This document shows positions 56,386-64,000 of a DNA stretch of 64,000 bases, one piece after another; within the stretch, counting starts at the first letter, position 1; every line of letters starts with the position of its first letter. Origin of the DNA: Sphingomonas sp. CCH10-B3 (lineage in GTDB: Bacteria; Pseudomonadota; Alphaproteobacteria; Sphingomonadales; Sphingomonadaceae). The position numbers were made by a program, and so were the translations under genes. The notes below the pieces were generated by a model, which worked only from the letters and a program-made list of their open reading frames with translations, did not search any database and was not told where the DNA came from. The stretch is from positions 1 through 64,000 of the forward strand of contig NZ_LSIJ01000001.1 of NCBI RefSeq assembly GCF_001556185.1. Direction: 5' to 3'.

Positions 56386-56488
56386 CTGGCGTAGATCGAT
56401 CGCCAGGCCCGCCGATACCGCCCTGCGGCCCCTTGCCAGCGATCATCCCCGCGTTAGGCTTGCGCCAAACGAGCCAAGGGGAAAATTC

Positions 56489-58066
56489 ATGCGTCCGTTG
56501 ATCGCTTTCGCGCTGCTCGCCGCCGTTGCCGCGCCTGTTGCTGCGCAATCGCTTCCCAAGGTCGAGGAAGCATCGATCGACCAGCTGCGCGCGATGATGG
56601 CCAAGGGAACGTCCTCCGAAGCGATCACGCGGGCTTATCTCGCCCGCATCGCCGCGATGGACCGCAAGGGGCCGACGCTGCGCTCGGTGATCGCGGTCAA
56701 CCCGCAAGCGATCGCGCAGGCGCAGGCGGCCGATGCGCGGCGCAAGGCGGGCAAGCCGCTCGGTCCGCTCGACGGCATCCCGATCCTCGTCAAGGACAAT
56801 ATCGAGACCAAGGATCCGGTCGCGACCACGGCGGGCAGCCTTGCGCTCAAGGACAATGTCACCGGCCGCGACGCCCCGGTCGTCGCCGAACTGCGCAAAG
56901 GCGGCGCAGTAATCCTCGGCAAGACCAACCTCAGCGAATGGGCGAACATCCGTTCGAACAATTCGATCAGCGGGTGGAGCGCGGTCGGCGGGCAGGTGAA
57001 GAACCCCTATGCACTCGATCGCACGCCATGCGGATCGTCGAGCGGGACCGGATCGTCGATCGCCGCCAGCTTCGCCGCTGCCGGGCTCGGCACCGAGACC
57101 GACGGGTCGGTGGTGTGCCCGTCGTCGATCAACGGGCTGGCGGGGCTCAAGCCGACGCTCGGCCTCGTCAGCCGCACGCATGTCGTGCCGATCAGCCACA
57201 GCCAGGACACGCCGGGGCCGATGGCGCGCAGTGTGCGCGACGTGGCGGTGCTGTTCTCGGGCATGATCGGCACCGACCCCGCCGATCCGGCGACGGCCAA
57301 GGCCGACCAGTATCGCAAGGATTACGCCGCCAGCCTGAGCAGCGCGTCGCTCAAAGGTGTGCGGATTGCCGTGCGCCGTCCGCAGATGGGCCCCGATCTC
57401 GCCGCGCGCTTCGATGCCGCGCTCGCCGTGCTGAAGGCGCAGGGTGCGGTGCTGGTCGATGTCGAGGCGCCCAAGCTCGACGGGCTGGGCGAGGCCGAGT
57501 TTCAGGTGCTGCTCTATGAACTGAAAGGCGATCTCAACGCCTATCTCGCGACCACGCCGGAGGCGGTCAAGACGCGCACGCTTGCCGATGTCATTGCCTT
57601 CAACGAAGCCAACAAGGCCGCCGAAATGCCCTATTTCGGGCAGGAGACTTTCATTGCGGCCGAAAAGACGCGCGGCCTCGACGATCCCGAATATCTCGGC
57701 GCCCGCGCGAAATCGTTTCGGCTGGCGGGCAAGGAGGGCATCGACGCGATGCTCGCCAAGGCCAATGCCACGATCCTCGTCGAGCCGAGCTATGGCCCCG
57801 GCTGGCTGATCGAGCCGATCTATGGCGACCAATATCAGGGGCCGTCGTCGAGCGAGCTGCCGGCAGTGTCGGGCTATCCCAATCTGACGGTGCCGATGGG
57901 CCTCGCCAAGGGCATGCCGGTCGGGCTGTCGTTCATTGGGACGGCCTACAGCGACCAGAAACTGCTCGAAGCCGGCTATGTCTATGAACAGGCATCGCGC
58001 GCGCGGGTGGCGCCGCGCTACCTGCCCAGCGCCGACGTCGGACCGGGGATGGACGGCGCGAAGTAA
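56489..58066 (+). CDS. Exported amidase (amidase signature family)
   Basis: 525 residues from an ATG behind AAGGGGAAAA. Signal peptide ending PVAAQ. Amidase-signature catalytic elements: Lys in PILVKDNIETKD, cis-Ser in RTPCGSSSGTGSSIAA and the nucleophile Ser in ETDGSVVCPSS. C-terminal pattern YPNLTVPMGLAKGMPVGLSF is typical. Hydrolyses amides; substrate unknown; periplasmic. Confidence 0.92.
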   Translation: MRPLIAFALLAAVAAPVAAQSLPKVEEASIDQLRAMMAKGTSSEAITRAYLARIAAMDRKGPTLRSVIAVNPQAIAQAQAADARRKAGKPLGPLDGIPILVKDNIETKDPVATTAGSLALKDNVTGRDAPVVAELRKGGAVILGKTNLSEWANIRSNNSISGWSAVGGQVKNPYALDRTPCGSSSGTGSSIAASFAAAGLGTETDGSVVCPSSINGLAGLKPTLGLVSRTHVVPISHSQDTPGPMARSVRDVAVLFSGMIGTDPADPATAKADQYRKDYAASLSSASLKGVRIAVRRPQMGPDLAARFDAALAVLKAQGAVLVDVEAPKLDGLGEAEFQVLLYELKGDLNAYLATTPEAVKTRTLADVIAFNEANKAAEMPYFGQETFIAAEKTRGLDDPEYLGARAKSFRLAGKEGIDAMLAKANATILVEPSYGPGWLIEPIYGDQYQGPSSSELPAVSGYPNLTVPMGLAKGMPVGLSFIGTAYSDQKLLEAGYVYEQASRARVAPRYLPSADVGPGMDGAK

Positions 58067-58070
58067 CTGC

Positions 58071-58532
58071 TCAGTCGCGCTCGCGCTCAAGCAGCTCGAC
58101 GCGGACGTGGGTGGCGCGCAGCGATAGCCGGACTTCGATCATGAACATGACGAGTCCGGCGATCAGCAGCAGCATCGCCGCGATGAACATCACCCCGAGC
58201 ACGGTGCCGATGTGCAGGTTGATCAACTCGGCGACAAACAGCAGCGCGACGACGCAGCAGATCAGGATGGCGCTCGCGACGCACAGGAATAGTGCGGCGT
58301 TGATGACCGCCATCCGCCGGTCGAGCAGCCGCAATTCCCAGACATGGCGGTCGTGCTCGGGGCCGGTCGAGCGCGGGTGGAGCGCCTCCAGCGCGCGGGC
58401 GCGATCGACCACGCGCCCCAGCCGCCCGGCGATGACGTTGAGCATCGCCCCCAGCCCGGCGAGCAGGAACACCGGGCTGACCGACAGCTGAATCGTCTGG
58501 GCAATGGTGGTGACGGCGGGTGACAGGCTCAT
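58071..58532 (-). CDS. DUF2721 membrane protein
   Basis: 153 residues. N-terminal helix QLSVSPVFLLAGLGAMLNVI, RLGRVVDRARAL, then two membrane helices (INAALFLCVASAILICCVVA and IGTVLGVMFIAAMLLLIAGL). This matches the DUF2721 family of unknown function. 4-nt gap to the convergent amidase stop. Confidence 0.87.
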   Translation of the reverse strand: MSLSPAVTTIAQTIQLSVSPVFLLAGLGAMLNVIAGRLGRVVDRARALEALHPRSTGPEHDRHVWELRLLDRRMAVINAALFLCVASAILICCVVALLFVAELINLHIGTVLGVMFIAAMLLLIAGLVMFMIEVRLSLRATHVRVELLERERD

Positions 58533-58610
58533 GCTGCCTTGGTCGCCGGGCGTACCGATCGCGTCAAGCGCCAACCCATTGGTAATATCGTGCCGCTACA
58601 ATTGCCGCCG

Positions 58611-59699
58611 ATGACCAAGCCGATGCTGCTCGCCGAGTTCACGCGCCTGCCTCCAGCCTATCGCGCCCGCCGCGTCGATGGGTTGGCGAGTGGCATCGAT
58701 CAGGTGGCGGGGCGCGCGCGCACCTCGCATCGCTTTCTGCGCTACCAATGGTTTGCAGCGGCGCTGTCGGCCTATGGCGGCGAAGCGCAGACATTGGTGG
58801 TGGAGGGCGAGCGCGGACTGGTTGCCGCGCTGCCGCTGGTGCGCGTCGGGCCGCGTGCGCTTGGGGCTGCGACGGTGCCGGGATGCTACTGGCCATTCCG
58901 CAGTTTCCCTAAGGCAGCGGGGCTCGATGCGGCAGCGTTCGATGCCTTGGTCGATGCGCTGGCGCAAAGCATTGCCGTGCTGCGGATAGGGCCGGTCTAT
59001 GATGGCGACCCGGCGACCGGCGGGCTGATCGCGGCGGCGCGGCGGCGCGGCTGGGCGGTGATCGACCGTTTCATTGCCGACAGCTATTTGTTCGACATGG
59101 CCGGCGCGGCGCAAGAGGGCTGGCCGCGCAATTCGACGCTGCGCAAGAACCGCTTCCATGAAAAGCACCTTGCCGAACATGGCGCGCTCGACTGGCGCTT
59201 TCTGGGCGGCGCGGCGCTTGCCGATGGCGGCTTCGACCAATTGGCGGACGTCGAGCAAAAGAGCTGGATCGCCGCGCGGACCGACGGACGCGACGCGAAA
59301 TTCATGGCGACCGGGCATGGCGCCTTCTGGCGCGCGGTCGCGGTCGATCCGGTGCTGGCCGACATGCTCCACGCCGCGCTGCTGACCGTAAACGGGGCGC
59401 CGGCCGACTTTTCGTTCGACATGAATGCGGGCGCGATCAAATATGCGATCGCCAACAGCTATGATCCCGCCTTTGCCAAACATTCGCCGGGCAAGCTGCT
59501 CTATTACCGCAATCTTGTCTCAGCGCTTGCCGACGGCATTGCGACCGTCGATTGGGGCGCGGGCGACAGCGGCTACAAACAGGTGATCGGCGCGACCAAG
59601 GGCCCGGCGATCCGCGACTGGCTGATCGTCCGCCCCGGCGCAATGGCGCTTGCTGCACGCGCGTTCGGCGGGCTGTGGCGGCGCAGCGGGCAGGGCTAG
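58611..59699 (+). CDS. FemAB/CelD-like GNAT-fold protein
   Basis: 362 residues from ATG 58611. GNAT_6-type (BioF2-like) pattern: FLRYQWFAAALSAYGGEAQT, RKNRFHEKHLAEHGALDWRF, SWIAARTDGRDAKFMATGHG and KHSPGKLLYYRNLVSALADG. Related proteins add acyl or aminoacyl groups in polysaccharide or cell-envelope synthesis. No exopolysaccharide genes are adjacent. Confidence 0.8.
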   Translation: MTKPMLLAEFTRLPPAYRARRVDGLASGIDQVAGRARTSHRFLRYQWFAAALSAYGGEAQTLVVEGERGLVAALPLVRVGPRALGAATVPGCYWPFRSFPKAAGLDAAAFDALVDALAQSIAVLRIGPVYDGDPATGGLIAAARRRGWAVIDRFIADSYLFDMAGAAQEGWPRNSTLRKNRFHEKHLAEHGALDWRFLGGAALADGGFDQLADVEQKSWIAARTDGRDAKFMATGHGAFWRAVAVDPVLADMLHAALLTVNGAPADFSFDMNAGAIKYAIANSYDPAFAKHSPGKLLYYRNLVSALADGIATVDWGAGDSGYKQVIGATKGPAIRDWLIVRPGAMALAARAFGGLWRRSGQG

Positions 59700-60163
59700 C
59701 CCGGCAGCGCTTTGACAAAGACGATCTTGTCTTCCCCGGCCTGGTAGAAATCGCGGATGCAGGCCTCCTGCCGATAGCCGCGCTGGCGATAAAAGGCCCG
59801 CGTCGGCTCGAAATCCGCCAGTCCCGAGGTTTCGACCAGCAGCAACCGAGCGCCGCGCTTGCCGAGCTGGTGTTCGACCGCAGTCATCAGCGCCGTGCCG
59901 ATGCCCTTGCGCTGGCGAAGTGGATCGGCGGCGATGAGCAACAAGTTCCACGTGCCATCGGTCATGCGTTCGGGTGCGGCATAGGCAAGGCCGGCGACGG
60001 CGCCGTCGTCGAACACCCACCAGAGCTCATCGGGCTCGGGCGTGGCGAGAAAGGGTGCGGCCATATCGGGGAGCATTGCGCCGGGAAACAGTTCGGTCGC
60101 GTCGATCAGGGTGATGAGCGCGGGCAGATCGCTGTGCATCAGGGGGCGGATGGGATGAGTCAT
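59696..60163 (-). CDS. GNAT acetyltransferase, candidate YjhQ-like antitoxin
   Basis: 155 residues. Acetyl-CoA motif A AADPLRQRKGIGTALMTAVE, then LLVETSGLADFEPTRAFYRQ and RGYRQEACIRDFYQAGEDKI. Alone it is a generic GNAT. Its position 12 nt downstream of a yjhX homologue parallels E. coli yjhX-yjhQ, where the acetyltransferase-like YjhQ neutralises YjhX; that role here is inferred from context. Confidence 0.8.
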   Translation of the reverse strand: MTHPIRPLMHSDLPALITLIDATELFPGAMLPDMAAPFLATPEPDELWWVFDDGAVAGLAYAAPERMTDGTWNLLLIAADPLRQRKGIGTALMTAVEHQLGKRGARLLLVETSGLADFEPTRAFYRQRGYRQEACIRDFYQAGEDKIVFVKALPG

Positions 60164-60175
60164 CGGATGTCCTTC

Positions 60176-60436
60176 TCAGTTTCGATTGTCGGATTGTGAC
60201 CGCACCGATCGCCGCCCGAGCAGGCTGATCCGGTACGGCGCGCCGCCGCGCGATTCAATCAGGCGACGACGGCGAAGGCGTTGAAACAGCGCCGTCGTGC
60301 AGTCGGTGAGGATATGGCCTTCATGGGTGAAGCAGAGCGCCTCGACGATCTGGCCGTTATCGTCGCGGCGATGGCGGATCACCCCGCCGCGCGCGAGTTC
60401 GTGGAGCACGCGTTGCTCCATCTTCGAAATATTCAT
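60176..60436 (-). CDS. yjhX: YjhX-family toxin
   Basis: 86 residues, starting MNISKMEQRVLHELARGGVI. It aligns by eye to E. coli YjhX along its length: RHRRDDNGQIVEALCFTHEG, ILTDCTTALFQRLRRRRLIE, GGAPYRISLLGR. In E. coli YjhX (TopAI) inhibits topoisomerase I. Followed 12 nt later by a GNAT gene, the position of its antitoxin. Frame extends to 60499 but the family starts at this Met. Confidence 0.85.
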   Translation of the reverse strand: MNISKMEQRVLHELARGGVIRHRRDDNGQIVEALCFTHEGHILTDCTTALFQRLRRRRLIESRGGAPYRISLLGRRSVRSQSDNRN

Positions 60437-60617
60437 GGGATTGCTCAGCAGCTTGCGACCATAGGGTATCGATCGCCGCGAGGGCGTTCGATACGGCACA
60501 AACCTGACGCGCTAGGCGATCAGGTCAGGCGAGGGTCGCAAGCTCTTGCAAAAACGCTCCGTTGGGCTGTTGATCGCCCGCCAACGGTCTACTCAACGCC
60601 ATCCCGCGCCGCAAGCG

Positions 60618-61298
60618 TCAGAGGCGCACATAGCGGAAGTACCACACTTCATGCCCCTGCCGCCGTGCCTTGGCTTCGTAGCGGGTTTGCGGCCAGTCGG
60701 CGGGGCGGGTGAGGAAATCTGCCGCCGATGTCGCCTGCCAGACGAAATCGGTGCGGGTGCGCATGACCATCATCGACCAGCGGCAATAGGTCGGGTCGTC
60801 GGTGCCGAGCCGGAACTCGCCGCCGGGTTTCAGCTTGGCGGCGATCAGGTTGAGCGGGCCGGGATTGACCATCCGCCGCTTGGCGTGGCGCGCCTTGGGC
60901 CAAGGATCGGGGTGGAGCAGGTACACCCGCTCGAGCGAGGCATCGGGTAGCCGCTCGATCACGCCAAGCGCGTCGCCCATGTGAAGGCGGACGTTCGTCA
61001 GCGCGCCATCGCGGATGTGATTGAGCGCGCCGACGACGCCGTTGAGGAAGGGCTCGCAGCCGATGAAGCCTTGGTCGGGGTGTGCGCTTGCCTGTCCTGC
61101 CAGATGCTCTCCCGCGCCGAAGCCGATTTCGAGCTGCAGCGGGCGCGCGTCGCCGAACAGCCGCTCGGCTGTCAGCGCACCATCCTCGGGCACCGCCACT
61201 TGCGGGAGGAGCTCCTCGATCAGCGCGGCCTGCCCCTGCCGCAGCTTGTGCCCCGCGCGGCGGCCGTAGAGGCGGCGGATCGTCGTTGGATCATTCAT
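60618..61298 (-). CDS. trmB: tRNA (guanine-N7-)-methyltransferase
   Basis: 226 residues. Makes m7G46 in tRNA using SAM. Seen: N-terminal RRLYGRRAGHKLRQGQAALI, SAM motif LEIGFGAGEHLAGQA, FIGCEPFLNGVVGAL, the family signature LLHPDPWPKARHAKRRMVNP, and the C-terminal TRYEAKARRQGHEVWYFRYV. Downstream in the lnt-metK-trmB order. Confidence 0.95.
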   Translation of the reverse strand: MNDPTTIRRLYGRRAGHKLRQGQAALIEELLPQVAVPEDGALTAERLFGDARPLQLEIGFGAGEHLAGQASAHPDQGFIGCEPFLNGVVGALNHIRDGALTNVRLHMGDALGVIERLPDASLERVYLLHPDPWPKARHAKRRMVNPGPLNLIAAKLKPGGEFRLGTDDPTYCRWSMMVMRTRTDFVWQATSAADFLTRPADWPQTRYEAKARRQGHEVWYFRYVRL

Positions 61299-61404
61299 CG
61301 CGCTGGCCGGTAACGGAGCGCGCGCGAAAGTCCAGCGTAGGCGCGGTTCATTGTCCAAGGATTGGTCGCGTAGGCCGTGGCGCCCGCTCCTATGCAAGCT
61401 GCCC

Positions 61405-61788
61405 CTACTTCGGCGCGACGATCTCGCACGTCGTTGGCTGGGCTGCCGCGCGCAGGCGATATTGCGATCCGGCGGGGACATGGACGAGCATCCGCTTGCC
61501 CCCCGGCAATGCGTAGCGGATCACGAAATCATTGGGGCGGCGGCAGGCGCGGGGCCGCGGGCCGCTTGCGCATTGCACGACTCCGGCGCCGATCACAATC
61601 GACGATGTGCCATCGGCCGCGATTGTTGCCTCGGCCTGGGTGGCGCCCCCCGCAACGAGTTCGGCGAAACGGGTCGGGCTGATTTCCGGGCAGGCAGTGC
61701 CCGGCGCGCGGGGGCCGACGAAACCGTCGCACCCCGCGAGCATGATGATCAGCCCCGATGCCGCTCCCGCTCTAGCCGAAATCCGCAT
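61405..61788 (-). CDS. Small hypothetical lipoprotein
   Basis: 127 residues with lipobox IMLAGC at about residues 15-20. The domain contains CPEISPTRFAELVAGGATQA, VVQCASGPRPRACRRPNDFV and LPGGKRMLVHVPAGSQYRLR. Four to five further cysteines. Function unknown. Located between metK and trmB on the same strand. Confidence 0.75.
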   Translation of the reverse strand: MRISARAGAASGLIIMLAGCDGFVGPRAPGTACPEISPTRFAELVAGGATQAEATIAADGTSSIVIGAGVVQCASGPRPRACRRPNDFVIRYALPGGKRMLVHVPAGSQYRLRAAAQPTTCEIVAPK

Positions 61789-61862
61789 AGCCCCGCTCCC
61801 CCGAAGGCGATGCTATGGCGAATGCGGTCGCGCGACAAGCGTTGCGCCGGTCGTGGCGCGGC

Positions 61863-63083
61863 TTAAGCCACCGCTGCCTTCAGCTGGTCGACCAGATCGG
61901 TCGCTTCCCAGGTGAAGGCATTGCCTTCGGCCTTGCGCCCGAAATGGCCGTAAGCGGCGGTCTGCTGATAGATCGGCGCGTTGAGCTTCAGATGCTCGCG
62001 GATGCCCTTGGGGGTCAGGCGGACGAGCTGCGGCAGCACCGCTTCGAGCGTCGCTTCGGGCACGGTGCCGGTGCCGTGCGTGTCGACATAGACGCTCAGC
62101 GGCTCGGCAATGCCGATCGCATAGCTCAGCTGGATCGTGCAGCGGCGCGAGAGGCCGGCAGCGACGACATTCTTCGCCAGATAGCGCGCGACATAGGCGG
62201 CCGAACGGTCGACCTTGGTCGGGTCCTTGCCGCTGAACGCGCCGCCGCCGTGCGGGGCGGCGCCGCCATAGGTGTCGACGATGATCTTTCGACCGGTCAG
62301 CCCGGCGTCGCCGTCGGGCCCGCCGATTTCGAAACGGCCGGTCGGGTTGACGTAAATCTTGGTCTCATCGGTGATGAAGCCTGCCGGCAGCACCTTGTTG
62401 AACACGCCGATCACATAATCGCGCAGGATCGCATATTTTTCCGGATCGCTGCCCTCGGCGCCGTCATCGCAATAGCCCTTGGCGTGCTGGGTCGAGACAA
62501 CGAGCGCGGTCGCGCGGACCGGCACTTCGTTTTCGTAATGCAGCGTCACCTGGCTCTTGGCGTCGGGCTCAAGGAAGGGCGCTGCGCCCGAATGGCGATC
62601 GGCGGCCATCGTTTCGAGAATGCGGTGCGAGTAATAGAGCGTCGCGGGCAGCAGGTCAGGCGTCTCGTCGGTCGCATAGCCGAACATGATGCCCTGATCG
62701 CCGGCGCCTTCTTCCTTGTTGCCGGCTTCGTCGACGCCTTGCGCGATGTGCGCGCTCTGGCCGTGGAGGTGGTTGGCGAAATCGAACGTCTGCCAGTGGA
62801 AGCCGTCCTGCTCATAACCGATGCGCTTCACGGTCGCGCGGACGGTCGCCTCGATTTCTTCGAGCGCGCCCGGTGCCCACTTGCCGTCTTCATACACGCC
62901 CTTGCAGCGGATTTCGCCGGCGAGCACGACCCGGTTGGTCGTCGTCAGCGTTTCGCAGGCGATACGCGCATAGGGATCCTTCGACAGGAACAGATCGACG
63001 ACCGCGTCCGAAATCTGGTCGGCAACCTTGTCGGGATGGCCTTCGGAGACCGATTCGGACGTGAACAGAAACGAAGAGCGCAT
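61863..63083 (-). CDS. metK: S-adenosylmethionine synthetase
   Basis: 406 residues. Makes SAM from methionine and ATP. Seen: [20 protein letters not shown] at the N-terminus, [19 protein letters not shown], the ATP-phosphate loop [20 protein letters not shown], and [20 protein letters not shown]. Cofactor supplier for egtD and trmB in this window. Preceded by a palindrome in the 70-bp gap to lnt. Confidence 0.97.
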   Translation of the reverse strand: MRSSFLFTSESVSEGHPDKVADQISDAVVDLFLSKDPYARIACETLTTTNRVVLAGEIRCKGVYEDGKWAPGALEEIEATVRATVKRIGYEQDGFHWQTFDFANHLHGQSAHIAQGVDEAGNKEEGAGDQGIMFGYATDETPDLLPATLYYSHRILETMAADRHSGAAPFLEPDAKSQVTLHYENEVPVRATALVVSTQHAKGYCDDGAEGSDPEKYAILRDYVIGVFNKVLPAGFITDETKIYVNPTGRFEIGGPDGDAGLTGRKIIVDTYGGAAPHGGGAFSGKDPTKVDRSAAYVARYLAKNVVAAGLSRRCTIQLSYAIGIAEPLSVYVDTHGTGTVPEATLEAVLPQLVRLTPKGIREHLKLNAPIYQQTAAYGHFGRKAEGNAFTWEATDLVDQLKAAVA

Positions 63084-63126
63084 GAATTTCCCTCGTAGTT
63101 TGAGCGCGGTGCGGCCACGAAGGCCA

Positions 63127-63148
63127 CATATAAAGCTTTCCTTATATG
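63127..63148. promoter_or_regulatory. Inverted repeat between lnt and metK
   Basis: CATATAA (63127-63133), 8-nt loop, TTATATG (63142-63148), just past the lnt stop, followed on the minus strand by GGCC-TTCGT-GGCC. It may contain the metK promoter -10 region or a regulator site; it does not match a SAM riboswitch that I can recognise. Confidence 0.4.
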
Positions 63149-63153
63149 CGCCC

Positions 63154-64000
63154 CTATCGCGCGCGGCGGCGGATGGCAACACCAAGTGCGGCAAGCAGCG
63201 CCGCCATGGCGAGCGCGAGCCAGTTGCCGAACCGCGCGAACAAGGTGGGCTCGCGTGCGGGAGGAAGCCGATATTGCGCAGCGCCTGACGTGCCCCACGG
63301 CACTTGGGCACGGACGCGACCGAAAGCGTCGACAATCGCCGAAATGCCGGTCGGCGTCGCGCGGATGATCGGCAGGCCTTCCTCGATCGCACGCAGTCGC
63401 GCTTGCGCCAGATGCTGCTGGGGGCCAAACTTCGCGTACCAGCTGTCGTTCGACGGGTTGAAGATGAAGGCCGGACGGTGCGCGGCGTCGACGACTTGGC
63501 CTGAGAAGATCACTTCATAGCAGACCAGCATCCCCGCCGTGCCGAAGCCGGGCAGCGGCAGGCTGCGCGGGCCGGGGCCGGGGGCAAAATCATATTCGCC
63601 GGGGACCAGGCGCGAGATGCCGATCTGCGACAGCAAGGGGCGCCACGGCAGATACTCGCCCCAGGGCACCAGATGCGCCTTGTCATAGCGGCTGAGGATC
63701 GTGCCCTGCGCGTCGATCGCGAAGATCGAATTGGTGATCGCGGCAATCTCGCCATTGGGCTTGAACTGCACGGCATTGCCGCCGGTCAGCACGATGTCGC
63801 GCGGGCCGAGCGCGGCGGCAATGCGCTTGCGGGTGATCAGCGGATCGCCGCGCCAATAATATTGGCGGGGATAGCCGTCCTCGATCAGGAAGCGCAGCGC
63901 GCCCTCGGGCCACATGATCAGCCGCGGGCCCGGGCCGGGCGTGCCGCTGTTGGCGAGCAGCGCCTGCAAATTGGCCTCGGCATAATCGTCGCGCGGGCGC
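63154..64000 (-). CDS. lnt: Apolipoprotein N-acyltransferase Lnt (C-terminal part, 5' end outside)
   Basis: About 282 C-terminal residues visible; the gene continues past the window end. Nitrilase-like periplasmic domain with the catalytic triad: Glu in MWPEGALRF, Lys in [15 protein letters not shown] and Cys in [14 protein letters not shown] final membrane helix ([17 protein letters not shown]) closes the protein. It N-acylates lipoproteins at the inner membrane, consistent with the many lipoprotein genes nearby. Confidence 0.95.
   Translation of the reverse strand, partial: RPRDDYAEANLQALLANSGTPGPGPRLIMWPEGALRFLIEDGYPRQYYWRGDPLITRKRIAAALGPRDIVLTGGNAVQFKPNGEIAAITNSIFAIDAQGTILSRYDKAHLVPWGEYLPWRPLLSQIGISRLVPGEYDFAPGPGPRSLPLPGFGTAGMLVCYEVIFSGQVVDAAHRPAFIFNPSNDSWYAKFGPQQHLAQARLRAIEEGLPIIRATPTGISAIVDAFGRVRAQVPWGTSGAAQYRLPPAREPTLFARFGNWLALAMAALLAALGVAIRRRAR

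Larger units (their letters stand above)
56155..56386 (+). ncRNA. Structured RNA with micro-ORF and intrinsic terminator (candidate)
   Basis: In order: GAAAGGAGGTGATCC (56155-56169), exactly complementary to the 15-nt 3' end of 16S rRNA; a micro-ORF at 56171-56227; hairpin 1 (56229-56289) built of CCGCC/GGCGG, GGGCC/GGCCC, TGAC/GTCA and GGGGG/CCCCC; hairpin 2 (56294-56332) closed by CATGGTC/GACCATG; and hairpin 3 (56337-56376) GAGGTTGCCGGGG...CCCCGGCAGCCTC followed by TTTTCATTT, a textbook intrinsic terminator. The unit ends 100 nt before the amidase gene. It fits an independent small RNA or a leader-peptide attenuator. No Rfam family recognised. Confidence 0.55.

Overview
The window is high-GC chromosomal DNA of an alphaproteobacterium, most probably a sphingomonad (Sphingomonadaceae or Erythrobacteraceae). 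This rests on gene content: an EL222-like LOV-HTH photoreceptor, the order lnt-metK-trmB, UbiA, many small sphingomonad-type hypothetical genes, and frequent GTG/TTG starts with ATGA, GTGA or TAATG overlaps. It is mostly housekeeping sequence with one clear mobile insertion and a few small accessory modules.

Layout. 1-6.3 kb: 3' part of hslU, a tandem pair of secreted paralogues, the glyoxalase pair gloA-gloB, a TPR protein, two alpha/beta hydrolases, and a small XRE regulator coupled to a membrane protein. 6.4-8.4 kb: a complete IS1595-family transposon (6413-8416) with 23-bp terminal inverted repeats and a perfect 8-bp target duplication. It carries the transposase, an AT-rich 200-aa cargo gene with a HEPN-type RNxxxH motif, and small opposing ORFs, one of which starts inside the right terminal repeat. 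8.4-16 kb: DUF6356 protein, divergent Mur ligase and LD-carboxypeptidase (peptidoglycan recycling), tRNA-Thr(GGU), VOC and cupin proteins, Xaa-Pro aminopeptidase, an LprI-like membrane protein and a type II NADH dehydrogenase. 16-28.5 kb: MORN-repeat protein, S9 oligopeptidase plus thioesterase, queuosine-precursor transporter, nucleoside transporter with an odd AT-rich insert, TMEM175-like channel, hydroxyacyl-CoA dehydrogenase, ergothioneine genes egtB-egtD, a corrinoid adenosyltransferase, HIG1 protein and GluQ.

28.5-43 kb: HNH endonuclease, a lower-GC pair of unknown genes, PEP carboxylase, LOV-HTH regulator, a broken methyltransferase gene, ubiA, pmbA, an inositol-monophosphatase-type enzyme, a DsbA-like/membrane/TelA triad and a BASS transporter. 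43-56 kb: H-NOX sensor overlapping a GAF-GGDEF-EAL protein, typA, a serine hydrolase, uvrB, a hicAB module behind a micro-ORF, PRC-barrel protein, a P-loop protein coupled to an MHS transporter, and a lipoprotein. 56-64 kb: a 470-bp gene-free stretch that looks like a structured RNA with a micro-ORF preceded by a 15-nt complement of the 16S 3' end and closed by a strong intrinsic terminator; then amidase, DUF2721, FemAB-like, a YjhX/YjhQ-like pair, trmB, metK and the 3' part of lnt.

The best candidates for something undescribed are the IS1595 element with its HEPN-like cargo and the structured RNA at about 56155-56386.
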